Positions 22,140-32,957 of a stretch of DNA of 64,000 bases are shown in pieces; within the stretch, counting starts at the first letter, position 1, and each line of letters begins with the position of its first letter. Position numbers and translations under genes: made by a program. The DNA is from Litoditis marina (Eukaryota > Nematoda > Chromadorea > Rhabditida > Rhabditidae), in the NCBI GenBank assembly GCA_964036275.1, contig OZ038439.1:11868095-11932094 (forward strand), read 5' to 3'. A model generated the notes under the pieces. It did no database searches, was not told the origin of the DNA, and worked only from the letters and a program-made list of their open reading frames with translations.

Positions 22140-23422
22140 GTTCTCTTTTTGCTAGTTGGTACAACCAATCCTAGATGAAAACAACAACAATGAACGTTGA
22201 AAAATTGGTGACGATCAAACATTCTGATATCTAGACGAAGTTGTTTTCCAACGGGTTTTTCAAATTATTTTTGGCGCCAATTAACCTGTAAAACAGGCGT
22301 GATTGACGAACAGTTACAAAAACAGCCTTTTTCCACTTCGTTTATTGAAATCTGAGCTTTGTGATGAATCTGTGTCATTATAGTACAAAGACAGTCTTTT
22401 CTCTTTTGGCGCCACTTGGCGCCCGCGCCAGGCGCCATAAGCAACATGACATGTCCAAACTTCTGGCGCCGAGCTATCTTCGGGGTTCACACATGTGTTC
22501 CAAATTTTAGCCAATTTGGTTCAGTGGTTTTTCAAACCTATGCGGACACCGGACGGGAGACGAGGGACGACGAAAATTTTCATAACACGAAAGCACAATT
22601 TTTTTCAAAGTGTACTGCGATAAAACCTTCTGACCCATTATTTATTTGGATTTCAATTTGAAAACGCCGATTTTTCATCGGAATTCCCGATTTCCAATTT
22701 TTTTTTTTGCTTGATTTATTTACATGCAAGCATTTTGGCGCCAATTGGCGCTTAGAATAGTCGCCGTTGGTAATAATAACAAACCTCTACGGCCTCCTTT
22801 ATATATAATTCATACTTGTGTGCAAAATACCAGTCAAAACAGTACTTCGCAAGTTTTTTGTCATTTGGCGCCAATAGGCGCCCGCGTTTGGCGCCAAGTG
22901 TCAACTATGGCACAATAATTGGGGAAATAGCTCAAAACCAATATTGAGACAACTGTGCGAAAATTGGGACAATTTCATTTATGGTGAACACATATTTTTC
23001 AGCTTTTGGCGCCTATTGGCGCCCGCGCCAAGCGCCAGACAAAACGTGGAAACACCAAACTTTCCTCACCGAGCTAACTTTCAGGTTCGCACAAGTGTGC
23101 CAAATTTTAGTCAATTTGGTTCAGTAGTTTTTTTTCAAATCTATGCGGACATGGGACGAGGGACGAGAGACGAGGGACGAGAGACGGGAGACGAGGGACA
23201 ACGGAAAATTTCATAACGACACGGACTCATAACTTTTTTCAAACTCGACCGATTTTTCTAATTTTTTCACACAACATGTATCTAATAGATCTCTAGCTCT
23301 CTCTTTCTTTAAATTTCGAAAAATGGTTTTATTTGAAGACTTTTGTGGTTTGAAAGCTGAAAATGGGTGCGCAATGGCCAAACCAAACACAACTCACACG
23401 CAGCGCTTCGCGCTGCGCGCGA
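22140..23422 (-). mobile_element. large GGCGCC-rich element, copy c (inverted, rearranged)
   Basis: Read on the minus strand, it begins at 23422 with the same palindromic TCGCGCGCAGCGCG start. The conserved lead segment, a degenerate CCCTCGT/CTCTCGT array (about 23155-23205) and GGCGCC-rich DNA follow. A second short heptamer-like array appears near 22550-22570, so the unit is repeated internally. It lacks the 285-bp tandem units of the other copies. Confidence 0.7.
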
Positions 23423-23429
23423 TGTTATG

Positions 23430-23570
23430 ACGGTTCAGGAAATCACTTTTTGGAGTTCACCTGAGGAGCTCGAAAACAACACGTTCATCTTATTAATCAG
23501 AACGTTTGCATACAACATTCCCTATCATACGTAAACATGTTTAGTCCTTTATATCATGCGTAAATAGTGT
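23430..23570 (+). repeat. dispersed repeat shared with 34.39-34.52 kb
   Basis: Both copies contain GGAGTTCAC, then GAGCTC(A/G)A(G/A)AACA, CACGTTCATC and a TATATCAT(A/G)CGTAAA end. It is noncoding and of unknown type. Confidence 0.6.
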
Positions 23571-23586
23571 GCACTTCATAACCTAA

Positions 23587-23789
23587 AGGAGACCGGAGAG
23601 CAGCATGGTTTGTCGTAAAGCTGCTGTATCCTACTTTCAATTGGACGCGTTGCGTTTCGCGCGGCATTCTCATGTGAATGTCACGTGGACTGATCAAACT
23701 AATATACTAGTTACTTGTGCTCTCTGATTTCAATACAATTAAAATCAGCTCTAAACAAAACCTTTGCTCAAGTTGTTTTCCGGTCTCCT
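23587..23789 (+). mobile_element. TTAA-flanked MITE, AGGAGACCGG family, full copy
   Basis: This 203-bp copy has ends AGGAGACCGGA and TCCGGTCTCCT. The right flank is TTAA; the left is CTAA, probably a mutated TTAA. The interior is shared with the copies at 7963 and 30008. Confidence 0.75.
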
Positions 23790-24039
23790 TTAAACCACAA
23801 AAGCTCAAGTATTTCAACCGGAACTCACGTGATCTTTGGCAGGAATATTCGGAACAGGGAACCGCATTGGTTATCAAAACGGCAGAGATCCGGTGTCTAC
23901 TATTTCTGATGTGTTCTCACTGTCCCTTGATAAAACCTTAAGTGCAGTTTTCTTTTTATCTTCGACTTTTGCTGTGCTTTGCTCGAATTCTGGTGACACG
24001 GAATTGCAATTCTTTGGAATGTTCTTTGGAATATCAGAA

Positions 24040-24530
24040 CAACTGGAATTGGAATTGGAATGGACTTGATTTTCTCTCGGAATTGATTCAGAATTGATTT
24101 ACAATTCCACGCTGATTTTTCTTTTTCATTATTTAAATACCATTGTCCTTTACGTCTCTCGGGCAATGGAACCAAAGTGAACATTGTTTCTTTTCGTTTA
24201 AAAAAAAACTGACATGAAGTTGGAAACACAGTCAATTCTAATCAATTCCAATCAATTCCAATCAATTCCAATCAATTCCAATGGAATTGGAACTGAAAAT
24301 CTGAGATTTCGAGGAATTGATCGGAATTGGAATTGGAATTGAGCAGTTTTTGAAAATCTAAAAGAATTGGAATTGGAATTGAGTGGTTTTGAGAATTGCA
24401 AAAGAATTGGAATTGGAATTGAGTGGTTTTTGAGAAATGAAAAAAAATTGGAATTGGAATTGAGTGGTTTTTGAGAAATGAAAAAGAATTGGAATTGGAA
24501 TTGACTTGATTTTTGGAATTGATTAACAAC
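24040..24530. repeat. GGAATT minisatellite
   Basis: Hexamer AATTGG/CCAATT arrays lie in both orientations. They are followed by about four copies of a 38-bp unit containing GAATTGGAATTGAGTGGTTT. The 107-aa open frame across it is a repeat artefact. Confidence 0.85.
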
Positions 24531-25291
24531 CCTAACAGAAACCCATAGTTCTCCCTAACATAGATCGTGAGACGTTTTCTCAACACAGAGCGCAAGAGTT
24601 CTTCCTAGCTCAGAGCGCGAAAATTGTCTTCAACCTCCTTAAAAGGACCGTTTCTCTATAATTTGGACGGATTAAAAAGCATGAAAACTGAGAATATCGC
24701 CCTTTTTATTGTATGGGTGGCTCCTCACTATTACATTATGAAAGAAAAATGACAATCGGTCAAGAACCAAGCCTTTTCTGAGCCAAACTACTTTCAGTAT
24801 TACTGTATCACGAAGCTTTTGGCCAAAAGGTGAATTCAGTTTTGGCCCTCGATTGACGGTCCTTAGATCTTAGGAAGCAATTACGCACTATATTGATTTT
24901 GTAAATTTTTCCTAACAAAGTTATTTGAACAACTCTTTCAAACACACATCAGAACACAAACACATTGGTGCGATGAAATTATATGACATTATGCATATAA
25001 AACTTCACATGAATCATATTATATTGAATGAAATGAATCTTTGAATGAAATGAATAACCTTGCTTTTGTTCTGTTTTACCAACACCTCCACGTCTTTTTG
25101 GAACAGTCGGTCTTCATCCAGAGATATTTGAAATAGGAATAATAGCACTGAAAAAAATAGTTCTAGATTCTATGCGCATTGGGGAGGGTGTGATCAAATA
25201 TTTGTAGCATGTTCACGAGCCATAAATCACGAATTTCGACCAAAAATCAACAGGATCCAACTACAAACACAGCGTGATAGGACAATATACA
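24531..25291. other. no gene recognised
   Basis: Noncoding. A 55-bp segment at about 24903-24958 (AACTCTTTCAAACACACATC) recurs almost unchanged at 33.12-33.18 kb. Confidence 0.5.
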
Positions 25292-25560
25292 TCGGGCGCA
25301 GCGCGGAGCGCTGCGCAGATTAGTTTTGGTTCAGAGGTCTGCATATATTCCAAAACAGTTTATTACATTTTTCTTCAAAGTACGTCGACCATTTTATTAG
25401 ATATTTGCATGAATCACTGAAAGGGCAACACGTCTACAAGACATTAAGTTCCAAGTAAAATTTGTTGAGAGGAGTTAGAGGGCCCAACGTCTTGCAAAAA
25501 TGGCTTTCGTGCGGGGCGGCGGCGGCGACGGCGACAAAAGTGTCCGCCTCCTCAAATCTC
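25292..25560 (+). mobile_element. element with GGCGCAGCGCGGAGCGCTGCG start
   Basis: It begins A|TCGGGCGCAGCGCGGAGCGC. The palindrome is of the same type as the start of the large GGCGCC element, but the downstream sequence is unrelated. This looks like a second family sharing a left terminus. The right end is not defined, and a CGGCGG-rich patch lies near 25515-25535. Confidence 0.45.
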
Positions 25561-25845
25561 GGCATAGTTTTGCTCAAAATTACCTTATTCCAGAAATTCT
25601 TACATTGTTAAAAAGCTATAAAAAAGTAAAAAAGTTGAGGTATACGTATTTTTCAGGTATGTCTGAAATTTGAGTATTACGTGTGGGAGGGCCGAAAATG
25701 GTCTCGCAAAAAATCATGGATAAACTGGTTTCGTGAAAATAAAAATGAAAGAAGAGTTTAAAGTGTAGTAGGAAGACGTTTTCCAATGAAGAACTCATGA
25801 CAGGCGGGTACAGCTTGGTTTTCACTACTATTCACATGTCTGAAT

Positions 25846-26085
25846 GGCGGATTGGATAGAAGCTCTATTCATGCACGGCGAACGGAGGTTCGATTCCTGC
25901 CTGGAGCACAAAATTTGCTGGTTACAACTAACGAGGTTACAACTACACAAACGTTCTGAATTACGGCGCGGTTTAAAACTCCAATAGAAAAACATAAAAT
26001 TCCTTGTTTAGCTTAATGTTCAAAAATATAATTTTTATCAAAAGTGACCGTTACTTCGTAAATATAGAAAAAGAGTTCAATTAGT
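25846..26085 (+). mobile_element. tRNA-derived SINE-like element, family 2
   Basis: The A-box-like TGGCGGATTGGATAGAAGCT and the B box GGTTCGATTCC have tRNA-like spacing. The 180-bp tail ends GAGTTCAATTAGTA. It matches the inverted copy at 19786-20062. It is followed immediately by a separated arm of the palindromic family seen at 13.2 kb. Confidence 0.7.
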
Positions 26086-26350
26086 ATAAAAAAGGGTGTA
26101 AAGAAAGTAAAAATTAGTTTTGGATGAAACGTGTACAAAAAACATGAAAGTCCAATAAAAATATTTTGAGAAAAATGCTCGCTTTTCTTGAAAAAAAAAA
26201 CCGATAGTAAGTGTCAGTGCACCCATCGCGCACAATCAACTTTTATTTTTTTCAATCAACTTTTATTTTTTTCAAAGAATAAATGTTTGGTTTGCGTTTC
26301 TCGCGCGACGTCAGGTTGCGGACTCTGCCCGGCGACACGCCAACGCACAC
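26084..26350 (+). mobile_element. chimeric MITE arm
   Basis: The left arm of the ACGAGTGTAAAGAAAG palindromic family is fused to a segment containing GCACCCATCGCGCACAATCA. The mirror image of this fusion lies at 29.33-29.62 kb. The interior differs from the canonical 313-bp copies. Confidence 0.55.
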
Positions 26351-26522
26351 GAGAAAAATCTATTTAGCTCGGTCGTTAGATTAAGAAGAGCTCTTTCTTT
26401 ATTGTTCTGTTTATTATCATGTGTTTACGATAATTTACAATCCCATAATAAGTGGTGTTAAGGTGTGTGGCGGAGGGCGTGTAATTCATTTACTCAGACT
26501 ATAGGAAATCACAATATCTGTG

Positions 26523-26592
26523 TTGTAGTTTGATCTGTATGCATGAAACGGTTCTCGCATCACGACTGAAATATGACAGGATCAAACTACAA
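26523..26592. repeat. short hairpin element with TTGTAGTTTGATC arms
   Basis: The arms are TTGTAGTTTGATC and GATCAAACTACAA, 13 bp and perfect, around an interior unlike the other copies. Confidence 0.65.
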
Positions 26593-26656
26593 ACCCAGAA
26601 TTTCAGAGCTATATGTACAGTATCGACCCCCTGAGCAAACATTATAGAAAAACTGA

Positions 26657-28271
26657 ATGCATGCGATTTCGATGTTGGCGAAAATGATAGTTGGCGGAGT
26701 TTTCTCTGGTCGTTCGCCTGTTCGCACAATTACACGTGAACAAGTTTATCAAGTATTATTTGATGAGGTAACTCTGAAAAAGACGAGACTCTTCTGGCTT
26801 CTTGTTAAGCCGTTGGGTTAGGCTGATGACTGACCAGGTAAACAGATAGTTCGGGGCCACCACCGCATTGCTTTTGTACAGGCCGTATGCAATGCTTATT
26901 TAATTGTTCTTACTTCTTTCCATTATTTCTCTTTTGATTCATAAATTCCTTGATCATGTTCGGTTCTCTAATGCAAGATTTTGCTTTCAGCAGCAGTCAG
27001 GTTGCAAGTATTCGCGACGGTCTAAGAAACATCTGGTTACTGGGTGGCCGCATCACGTCGATTTTTCTCTGGTCTCAGGTATATTCATATGATTCATTAA
27101 GGTTCACATTTACATACAAATGGTCACCCATCTAAAAAAACTTCCTAATTATGAACAAACTGCTCTGAGTATTGAAACATCTTGAAAATCTATCTATCCA
27201 TCTTGAAAATCTATCTATTGAAAGGAAGCTCAAATTTATTATTCATATAATATATAGTAAAGCAGCATTTAGCTAAATTATCGAGTGTTTTAGGGACTAT
27301 GTGCATTGTTTTAGACTGTCAATGAGCCTCTCTAACTAATTTAAAAGTCTAATCTATTTACACTAAGATTGTAGGTTGTAGTTGTGGCTAAGTTTACAAT
27401 AAATCAACGGAAACGGAGTGACTTGTGAATGAGAATAGAGTATGAATATCTCACATCACACACCAGTGAAATAGGACTTTTTTGTTCTACGAAAAGGAGA
27501 CAGTTTTCCATTTATATACGCTAAACTTCTTGATTTCCAATGACAAAATGGGCAGTTCTCCTGAATTTGCAACAAAAGTAGTCCACTCTTCGAAATCTTG
27601 TGGTTTGGTACCTGGACAATACTACTTATATGCTCCGTTTTGACCAAAAATATTGCCTTGGACAACCACTAGTATTTTAAGCAAATAGTGAAATACAATC
27701 TGCCAAATTTGGCTACTTAGTACTTAGTCATGAAAAAGGCAATAAAAGCGGGATTCACCTTGCGCTTCTGTGACACGTAGTAAATTCGGCTATGCTCGAC
27801 GGACAATGACGCTTGAACTAGTTAAAGTTGAACTAAAACGGGGTTCATTTCTCGAAGAATAGTCGAAAAATAAGTTCGTAGTACAAGTAGCACTACTGAA
27901 TGGTCTGGCATAGTGTTGTTCCATTTTGTAGATCAAAGCTCAGCCATAGACAAAGCGAAAATTATGTACGTATATTGCCTAATTAATATAAAATTTCAGG
28001 TTTCGCTATACTCCATATGCTTCTTTCCGGTCCGGACTAACCGTATTACTCTCATCTCAGCAATAATGAGGCAGATGAAACTCCGATGAAAAGGTGGGAT
28101 TGTGTTTGTGTATTTGACATTCAAAAGCGAAAAGTAAATAAACATGTTTTACTGAAACTGAAAAGTGAAGTTTGCAAGTTCCCATGCAAGCTTTATATTA
28201 TCGAGGACAGGAAGTATATTGTTTGCTATGATAACTGTAACACAGTACTCCATATTTCCTTCTATTTATAA
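26657..28271 (+). CDS. candidate multi-exon gene, unrecognised
   Basis: The best part is the last exon, 28061-28271. It has acceptor CATCTCAG, 70 codons (WDCVCVFDIQKRKVNKHVLL, later KLYIIEDRKYIVCYDN) and a TAA stop. The rhythm of short hydrophobic strands faintly recalls beta-propeller repeats, but that is only an impression. Upstream, 26657-26767 starts with ATG and ends in phase 0 at GTAACT, and about 26991-27078 has acceptor TTTCAG and donor GTATAT. The phases of the middle exons do not connect cleanly to the last exon, so exons are missing, misread or decayed. Confidence 0.32.
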
Positions 28272-28734
28272 TGATAACTGTTGCTACTGACGTTCATTAT
28301 AAGCATACTGGCCTAAAACAAAAAAATAATAATGCGTACATCGTACACAATCAGAGCGACACTTAACTGGTTCGAATTTCTGTATACACCAGTCAGCTAC
28401 TTGCTGCTTCACCCGAGTGTCGCTTATAGTTGTGTTTATATAGTTTGCTTTCACTATGTTTATATAATTACCTTTTTCAATCTGCCTTCTAACGAAATGT
28501 GGGTAGTTTTGAGTCATTTTCGAAATGAAATCGTTTTGCCAGTGACAAAGTTCATGTGGGTGGAGGGCGGAAGCTGGAGAGGTTCAATGACTCGTTTAAT
28601 GTATTATTTTTACGGTTCGTTTTTATAGGGTATGCGATTTCTTCACTACGACTACAACCACTCTGATCGGACTTCACTTCTACGAAGAAAAAATAGAAGA
28701 TTCACGTTCTTATGATATTATTGTTTATCTTTAT
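28272..28734. other. no gene assigned
   Basis: This lies between two convergent candidate genes. A 98-aa plus-strand open frame here has no support. Confidence 0.4.
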
Positions 28735-28876
28735 TTATAAAAACTGATAAATGCCATCAACTGGCTTTGCTATTCTAACATTGTTTCTAGAGGGAGAGCC
28801 GGGAACTTGATGATAATATGTTTCCCAATATATCGAACTTACTAAAATAATAATAAACATGGAAGAGTATATGATC
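28735..28876 (-). CDS. candidate terminal exon with membrane segment, unrecognised
   Basis: Acceptor TTTTCAG leads into 46 codons with a hydrophobic stretch (SSMFIIILVSSIYW). A polar tail (YYHQVPGSPSRNNVRIAKPV) and a stop follow. AATAAA overlaps the stop, consistent with a 3' end. Upstream exons were not identified. A single-pass membrane protein C-terminus is an inference. Confidence 0.33.
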
Positions 28877-29254
28877 CTGAAAAGGTATGGTAACAGTTGA
28901 CCCCGTTTTTCTCGTTCCATATGTTTATTATCAGTGAATGAGGATGAGAGGAACTAACATATATTTTTCCTTTGAAAACGGGGCTCTTGACGTTCATTAA
29001 AAGTATATTGGAATTTTTTTTTACCATTTTCACCTTCCTATTGTTGGCTATAGATACGCTCCCATTCTCTTCCGAATGGTATCGTAAGAATGAAATTATA
29101 TCTAGACAAACTCTCTCAGCTGAGTTCAATTAGTGCTCTAAATCAGCTGCCAAACGGGCCTGACCAGATGAATGGTCACTTAAATGATGGCTTGTAGATA
29201 TAAATATGTCTCATTGGTCTTAGCAACATACCAGACGGAATTACACAGCACAAA

Positions 29255-29625
29255 TTATGGCTTCACTCGTTTGAAAGCTCGACAGGGCTGAATTTTTGAT
29301 TTAACAGTATTCCGTACGTAATGTGACGTGTCGCTGAGAGCGCAAACCAAACTTTTGTTTTCAGAAAAAATAAAAGTTGCTTGAAAAAAATAAATGTTGA
29401 TTGTGCGCGATGGGTGCACAGACATGTAAGCTAGATAACTGTGAATTTTCAGAAGTTTTCTTTTCGGTAACAAAAAAACTCGGTATCCATTTTTTTCTGA
29501 AATTTCAAACCGAGCGAGATTAGCCTTTTCCTCAAAATATTTTTATCGGACTTCTTTCTTATTTCTTGTACACGTTTCATCCAAAACTAATCTTTACTTT
29601 CTTTACACCCGTTTTTTATACTAAT
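29255..29625 (-). mobile_element. chimeric MITE arm, inverted partner of 26.1 kb
   Basis: This holds the mirrored fusion: GCGCAAACCAAAC, then TGATTGTGCGCGATGGGTGC, then the right arm of the ACGAGTGTAAAGAAAG family ending TTTACACCCGTTTTTTATA. The 26.1-kb and 29.6-kb units are inverted relative to each other, 3 kb apart. Confidence 0.55.
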
Positions 29626-30007
29626 TCAACTGGGTTTTAAGCACTGAATGTTTTCGGATCAATTATTTCACAAAGAGGGAGTAGCTCATTGTGAAAATGG
29701 CATTTGAACACATAAGTGATTACTGTAAGAAGTATTGACACTTTTAATTAGTATTGTATTCACACTTTTGAACTCACATATTATTTCAATAAACTATTGT
29801 ATTCTAAAAGTGGAACGAATTCTAGCTCACCTGAATAGCAGATACGTTCGAATTCGCGTTTTTTCTCACCTGAATAGCAAATACGTTCGAGTTCGTGAAC
29901 AAAAAAGTTTTCCGAATACTTTGTCGCATCTCAAAAATTTGAGCCGCTGAAAGCACCAAAGCTAGTACAACGGGCGGTCTGTAAATGGGGATTTGGGTGA
30001 ACCTTAA

Positions 30008-30205
30008 AGGAGACCGGAATACAACTTGAGCAGAATTTTTTCTTGGGTTGCTTTTAACTGTATTGAGATCAGAAAGCACAAATTTGTCGTATATTGATTA
30101 GATCAGTCCACGCGACATTCACATGACAATGCCGCGCGACACGGAACGCGTCCAATCAAAAGTAGGATACAGCAGCTTTACGAGAAACCATGTTGCTTTC
30201 TGGAA
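30008..30205 (-). mobile_element. TTAA-flanked MITE, AGGAGACCGG family, inverted copy
   Basis: The left end AGGAGACCGGA follows TTAA (30004-30007). The interior is the reverse complement of the 23587 copy. The right terminal repeat is degenerate (GCTTTCTGGAAAA in place of GCTCTCCGGTCTCC). Confidence 0.7.
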
Positions 30206-30634
30206 AATTGTTTTGGTAGATTAGTTTCTTCTATTTTTTCACATCTCAACGATCGACTGATGTTGTCGAGCGAATGTTTATTCATCTAATTGAACAACTT
30301 TCCCGTAATTCCCGTAATTCCCGTAAAACAGCAGCAGCTAATTGTTCCCGTATGATTCGAAATTGTAAGACATATAGGCAATTGTCCGAAGTTCAACCAA
30401 AAAGAAACAGATCAAACTACAAAACACAAAATGATGGTGCAACATACACTTTTTTGGCGTGCTCTGGAGAGATTAAGTTATATATTTGAATAACTCACCG
30501 ACTTCTGCAGTAATCCGTGTCCGGTACTATTTTATATTCATAGGACGTTTGGTTGTTTGTTTCAAATTGGTTCACCGCTCGTTTATACTGTAGTAGGGTG
30601 ACTGAAACGGCGGAGTATAGTGGGTGCCAAATTT

Positions 30635-30720
30635 ATAAATTTCTGTCTCTCACCGGAATCGAACTTGCGAGCAACTGATTTGTAGACATCTGCTATCTGC
30701 GCTATTAGAGTAATAGTAAT
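30635..30720 (-). mobile_element. SINE-like family 1, tRNA-like part only
   Basis: On the minus strand the tRNA-like AATAGCGCAGATAGC precedes a B-box-like AAGTTCGATTCCGGTGAGAG. This is the 3' part of the family seen complete at 54.1-54.3 kb. A detached body fragment of the same family lies at about 31360-31430. Confidence 0.55.
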
Positions 30721-30879
30721 AATTCATTATCCATGTAGAATTACATCAACAACAAATAAATCAAGAATACGTACGTGATAAATGGATTTTAACACAAAAT
30801 ACATGAAAAGCTCCTTTCAGAACTTAGAACGAATGATTATGAGTTCCTAGGTCGAATTATTATAGCGGAAACTGTGACG

Positions 30880-31386
30880 TTAGACATGATAACGGAAACC
30901 GTAAACATCAAAGTACGACTGCGATATGGCTGCAGCAATGGTTGGGTCAGTTGAACCCACAGAGCGGAAACACTCATATCTATCTCTAATAGAAACACCA
31001 TTCTCATACATTTCATTCAAAGCGACAACCGTATACGGAATTTTCCGGTTAAACACAAAGACAGGTGGGACAATGAAACCGGCAGGTAGTTTATAGCCAC
31101 CAGGGAGAACAATTTCAGATTGAGAGGGTACAGACGAATCATTTGTAGAGGAAGAAGGCACAGACAAATCAGCAGGAACAACCAAGTTGGAAGTTTTGAC
31201 CGAAACGGTTTCAACAGGTTCTACGGTTGGTGAGGGTGAAGCAAATGAATCGGACAGTTCATGAAGTGGAGAGACATCAGCAATTGGAGAATTGGAAATA
31301 ATATCTCTAGGTTGTTCAAATACCTCCATTTCGGTTACGAGCATGTTACGGGCATGTTTTGGAATAGAAGACATTTGTGCATACAC
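30880..31386 (-). CDS. 168-aa open frame, unrecognised
   Basis: This is the longest non-repetitive uninterrupted frame in the window. The middle is rich in Ser, Pro and Val. The C-terminal part is well mixed (GGYKLPAGFIVPPVFVFNRK, then ENGVSIRDRYECF and AAISQSYFDVYGF) and could be a folded domain. I do not recognise it. The N-terminal codons (MYAQMSSIPK) lie in a fragment of SINE-like family 1; the same peptide can be read from the copy at 54.25 kb. The start is therefore repeat-derived, or the true 5' part is elsewhere. It may be an old gene exon, a domesticated fragment or a decayed retroelement piece. An AT microsatellite lies just beyond the start. Confidence 0.4.
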   Translation of the reverse strand: MYAQMSSIPKHARNMLVTEMEVFEQPRDIISNSPIADVSPLHELSDSFASPSPTVEPVETVSVKTSNLVVPADLSVPSSSTNDSSVPSQSEIVLPGGYKLPAGFIVPPVFVFNRKIPYTVVALNEMYENGVSIRDRYECFRSVGSTDPTIAAAISQSYFDVYGFRYHV

Positions 31387-31437
31387 AGCGGAAATGGAGG
31401 AAATACAGTACCCTTTCGCCTTCCCCTTGGCGAGGAC

Positions 31438-31442
<5 letters not shown>

Positions 31443-31510
<68 letters not shown>
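31443..31510. repeat. (TA)n microsatellite
   Basis: A near-perfect TA dinucleotide array of about 34 repeats. Confidence 0.97.
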
Positions 31511-31512
<2 letters not shown>

Positions 31513-31734
31513 TGAGACTGCTGCAGTACAATTACGAAACTTAACGTCGGTTTTAATAACGTAAATAGTATCGGATTGATTAAAGTTTCTTCCCTCAGAT
31601 TGTGATAATCTATTACAAAGAGTTTTTCATAGAATTTTGAACGAAGTTAGAGTTTGTATTTGAAACATCAATTGTAAAACGCGAAAGTGTACAGTAGGAG
31701 GCTCAGTAGGAATGGTGTCGACTATAGTTGTCGT

Positions 31735-31885
31735 TTAATAAAAAGCGTGGGTATACTGTATATCTCACTTTGCGCTTTGTAACAACACATATATACGATT
31801 TGTACGCAACATTGATATGAGCTCATTTAGTGTAGTGGTTGAAGCCGTTCCTCTTTAATTCGGAGCTTCGAGCTGATCAGTCGAT
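31735..31885 (+). mobile_element. SINE-like family 1, diverged copy
   Basis: The body GGGTATACTGTATATCTCAC is followed by the A-box-like TAGTGTAGTGGTTGAAGC. The B box has decayed. Confidence 0.5.
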
Positions 31886-32414
31886 ATTATTCACATTTGA
31901 AAACCGAAATCATTCATATAGGTGTCAACTTCCTGTCTTGCTTCATGTTCTCAAAAATGTGGCGCGATCACGAGCACGTACATATAGTCGTGGACCACGG
32001 ATAATCGGGTGAAAAGACGGTGTTATGAATTGACCGGGTGTTAGCAGGGGCGCGCAGATGGCATCAATCAATATCATTTTTGGAAATTCTGCCAATGCAT
32101 TGTGCTTTCACATTCTATTTCCAATGTAGTGTTGGTTTATTCTTTTTAAATGAGCTCTATCATTCAAAACTATTATTTTCAAACCATAGCAAAGAAATTA
32201 TGACAAAGAACTATGTAAATGGGAGGCTTTTTTTTTCATGAAACATTTTCAAAAAGTTGAAAATCTCCGGACAAATGTTTTAACTACTCTACTATTTTTA
32301 TTTACTATCTTGAAACGTTTCAAACCTACCGTCATAGTTACTGACTAGGAATGCTTTCAGTTAGTTCAATATCTAGAGTTGTTCACATATCTATTCTTCC
32401 CGAGCATTGCAGAG

Positions 32415-32500
32415 GTTGGCCCATTTAGCGCAGTGACAGTGTGGCGGTATTACAATCCTACTAGCCACGGGTTCGATTCCTGTGAAATGAATTTTCTGTC
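32415..32500 (+). mobile_element. tRNA-like sequence (SINE or tRNA pseudogene)
   Basis: The A-box-like TTTAGCGCAGTGACAG and an intact B box GGTTCGATTCC lie about 45 bp apart. A tRNA clover-leaf does not close well at the acceptor stem, so I call it a tRNA-derived repeat rather than a functional tRNA. Confidence 0.45.
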
Positions 32501-32697
32501 CAAAATTTACGCGCTGTGTTCTCCGCTCATTTGAAATGGTCTACCACTATACACCGCCGACTTCACCTACGTACAAAATTTTCAAAATGTCCATAAACTT
32601 ATAAAACCATATTCAAAAGAAGACCAAAATTACCAATATGAAATCCGTGAAAAAAGATTTCTAAATATCATTAAAACTACAAAGCAGTGATAGACTT

Positions 32698-32721
32698 TCT
32701 TTCTCTCTCTCTCTCTCTCTA

Positions 32722-32796
<75 letters not shown>

Positions 32797-32882
32797 ATCT
32801 CGCCCAATTCGCAACTCTCAACCCCCCCCCCCCTCTTCTCTCTCAAATTCCCCTCTCCTCTCTCTCATTCTCACTCTCTCCA

Positions 32883-32925
<43 letters not shown>

Positions 32926-32957
32926 CTCATTCTCTCCATCTCTTTCTCTCTTTCTTT
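32698..32957. repeat. (CT)n microsatellite with interruptions
   Basis: Two CT arrays (about 32698-32793 and 32886-32923) are separated by a pyrimidine-rich spacer with a C run (32822-32833). The open frames here are artefacts. Confidence 0.97.

Noticed and set aside
24272..24595. 107-aa frame with IPIPI and QFQF repeats
   Set aside because: Translation of the GGAATT minisatellite.
31440..31564. Open frames full of IYIYIY
   Set aside because: Translation of the TA microsatellite.
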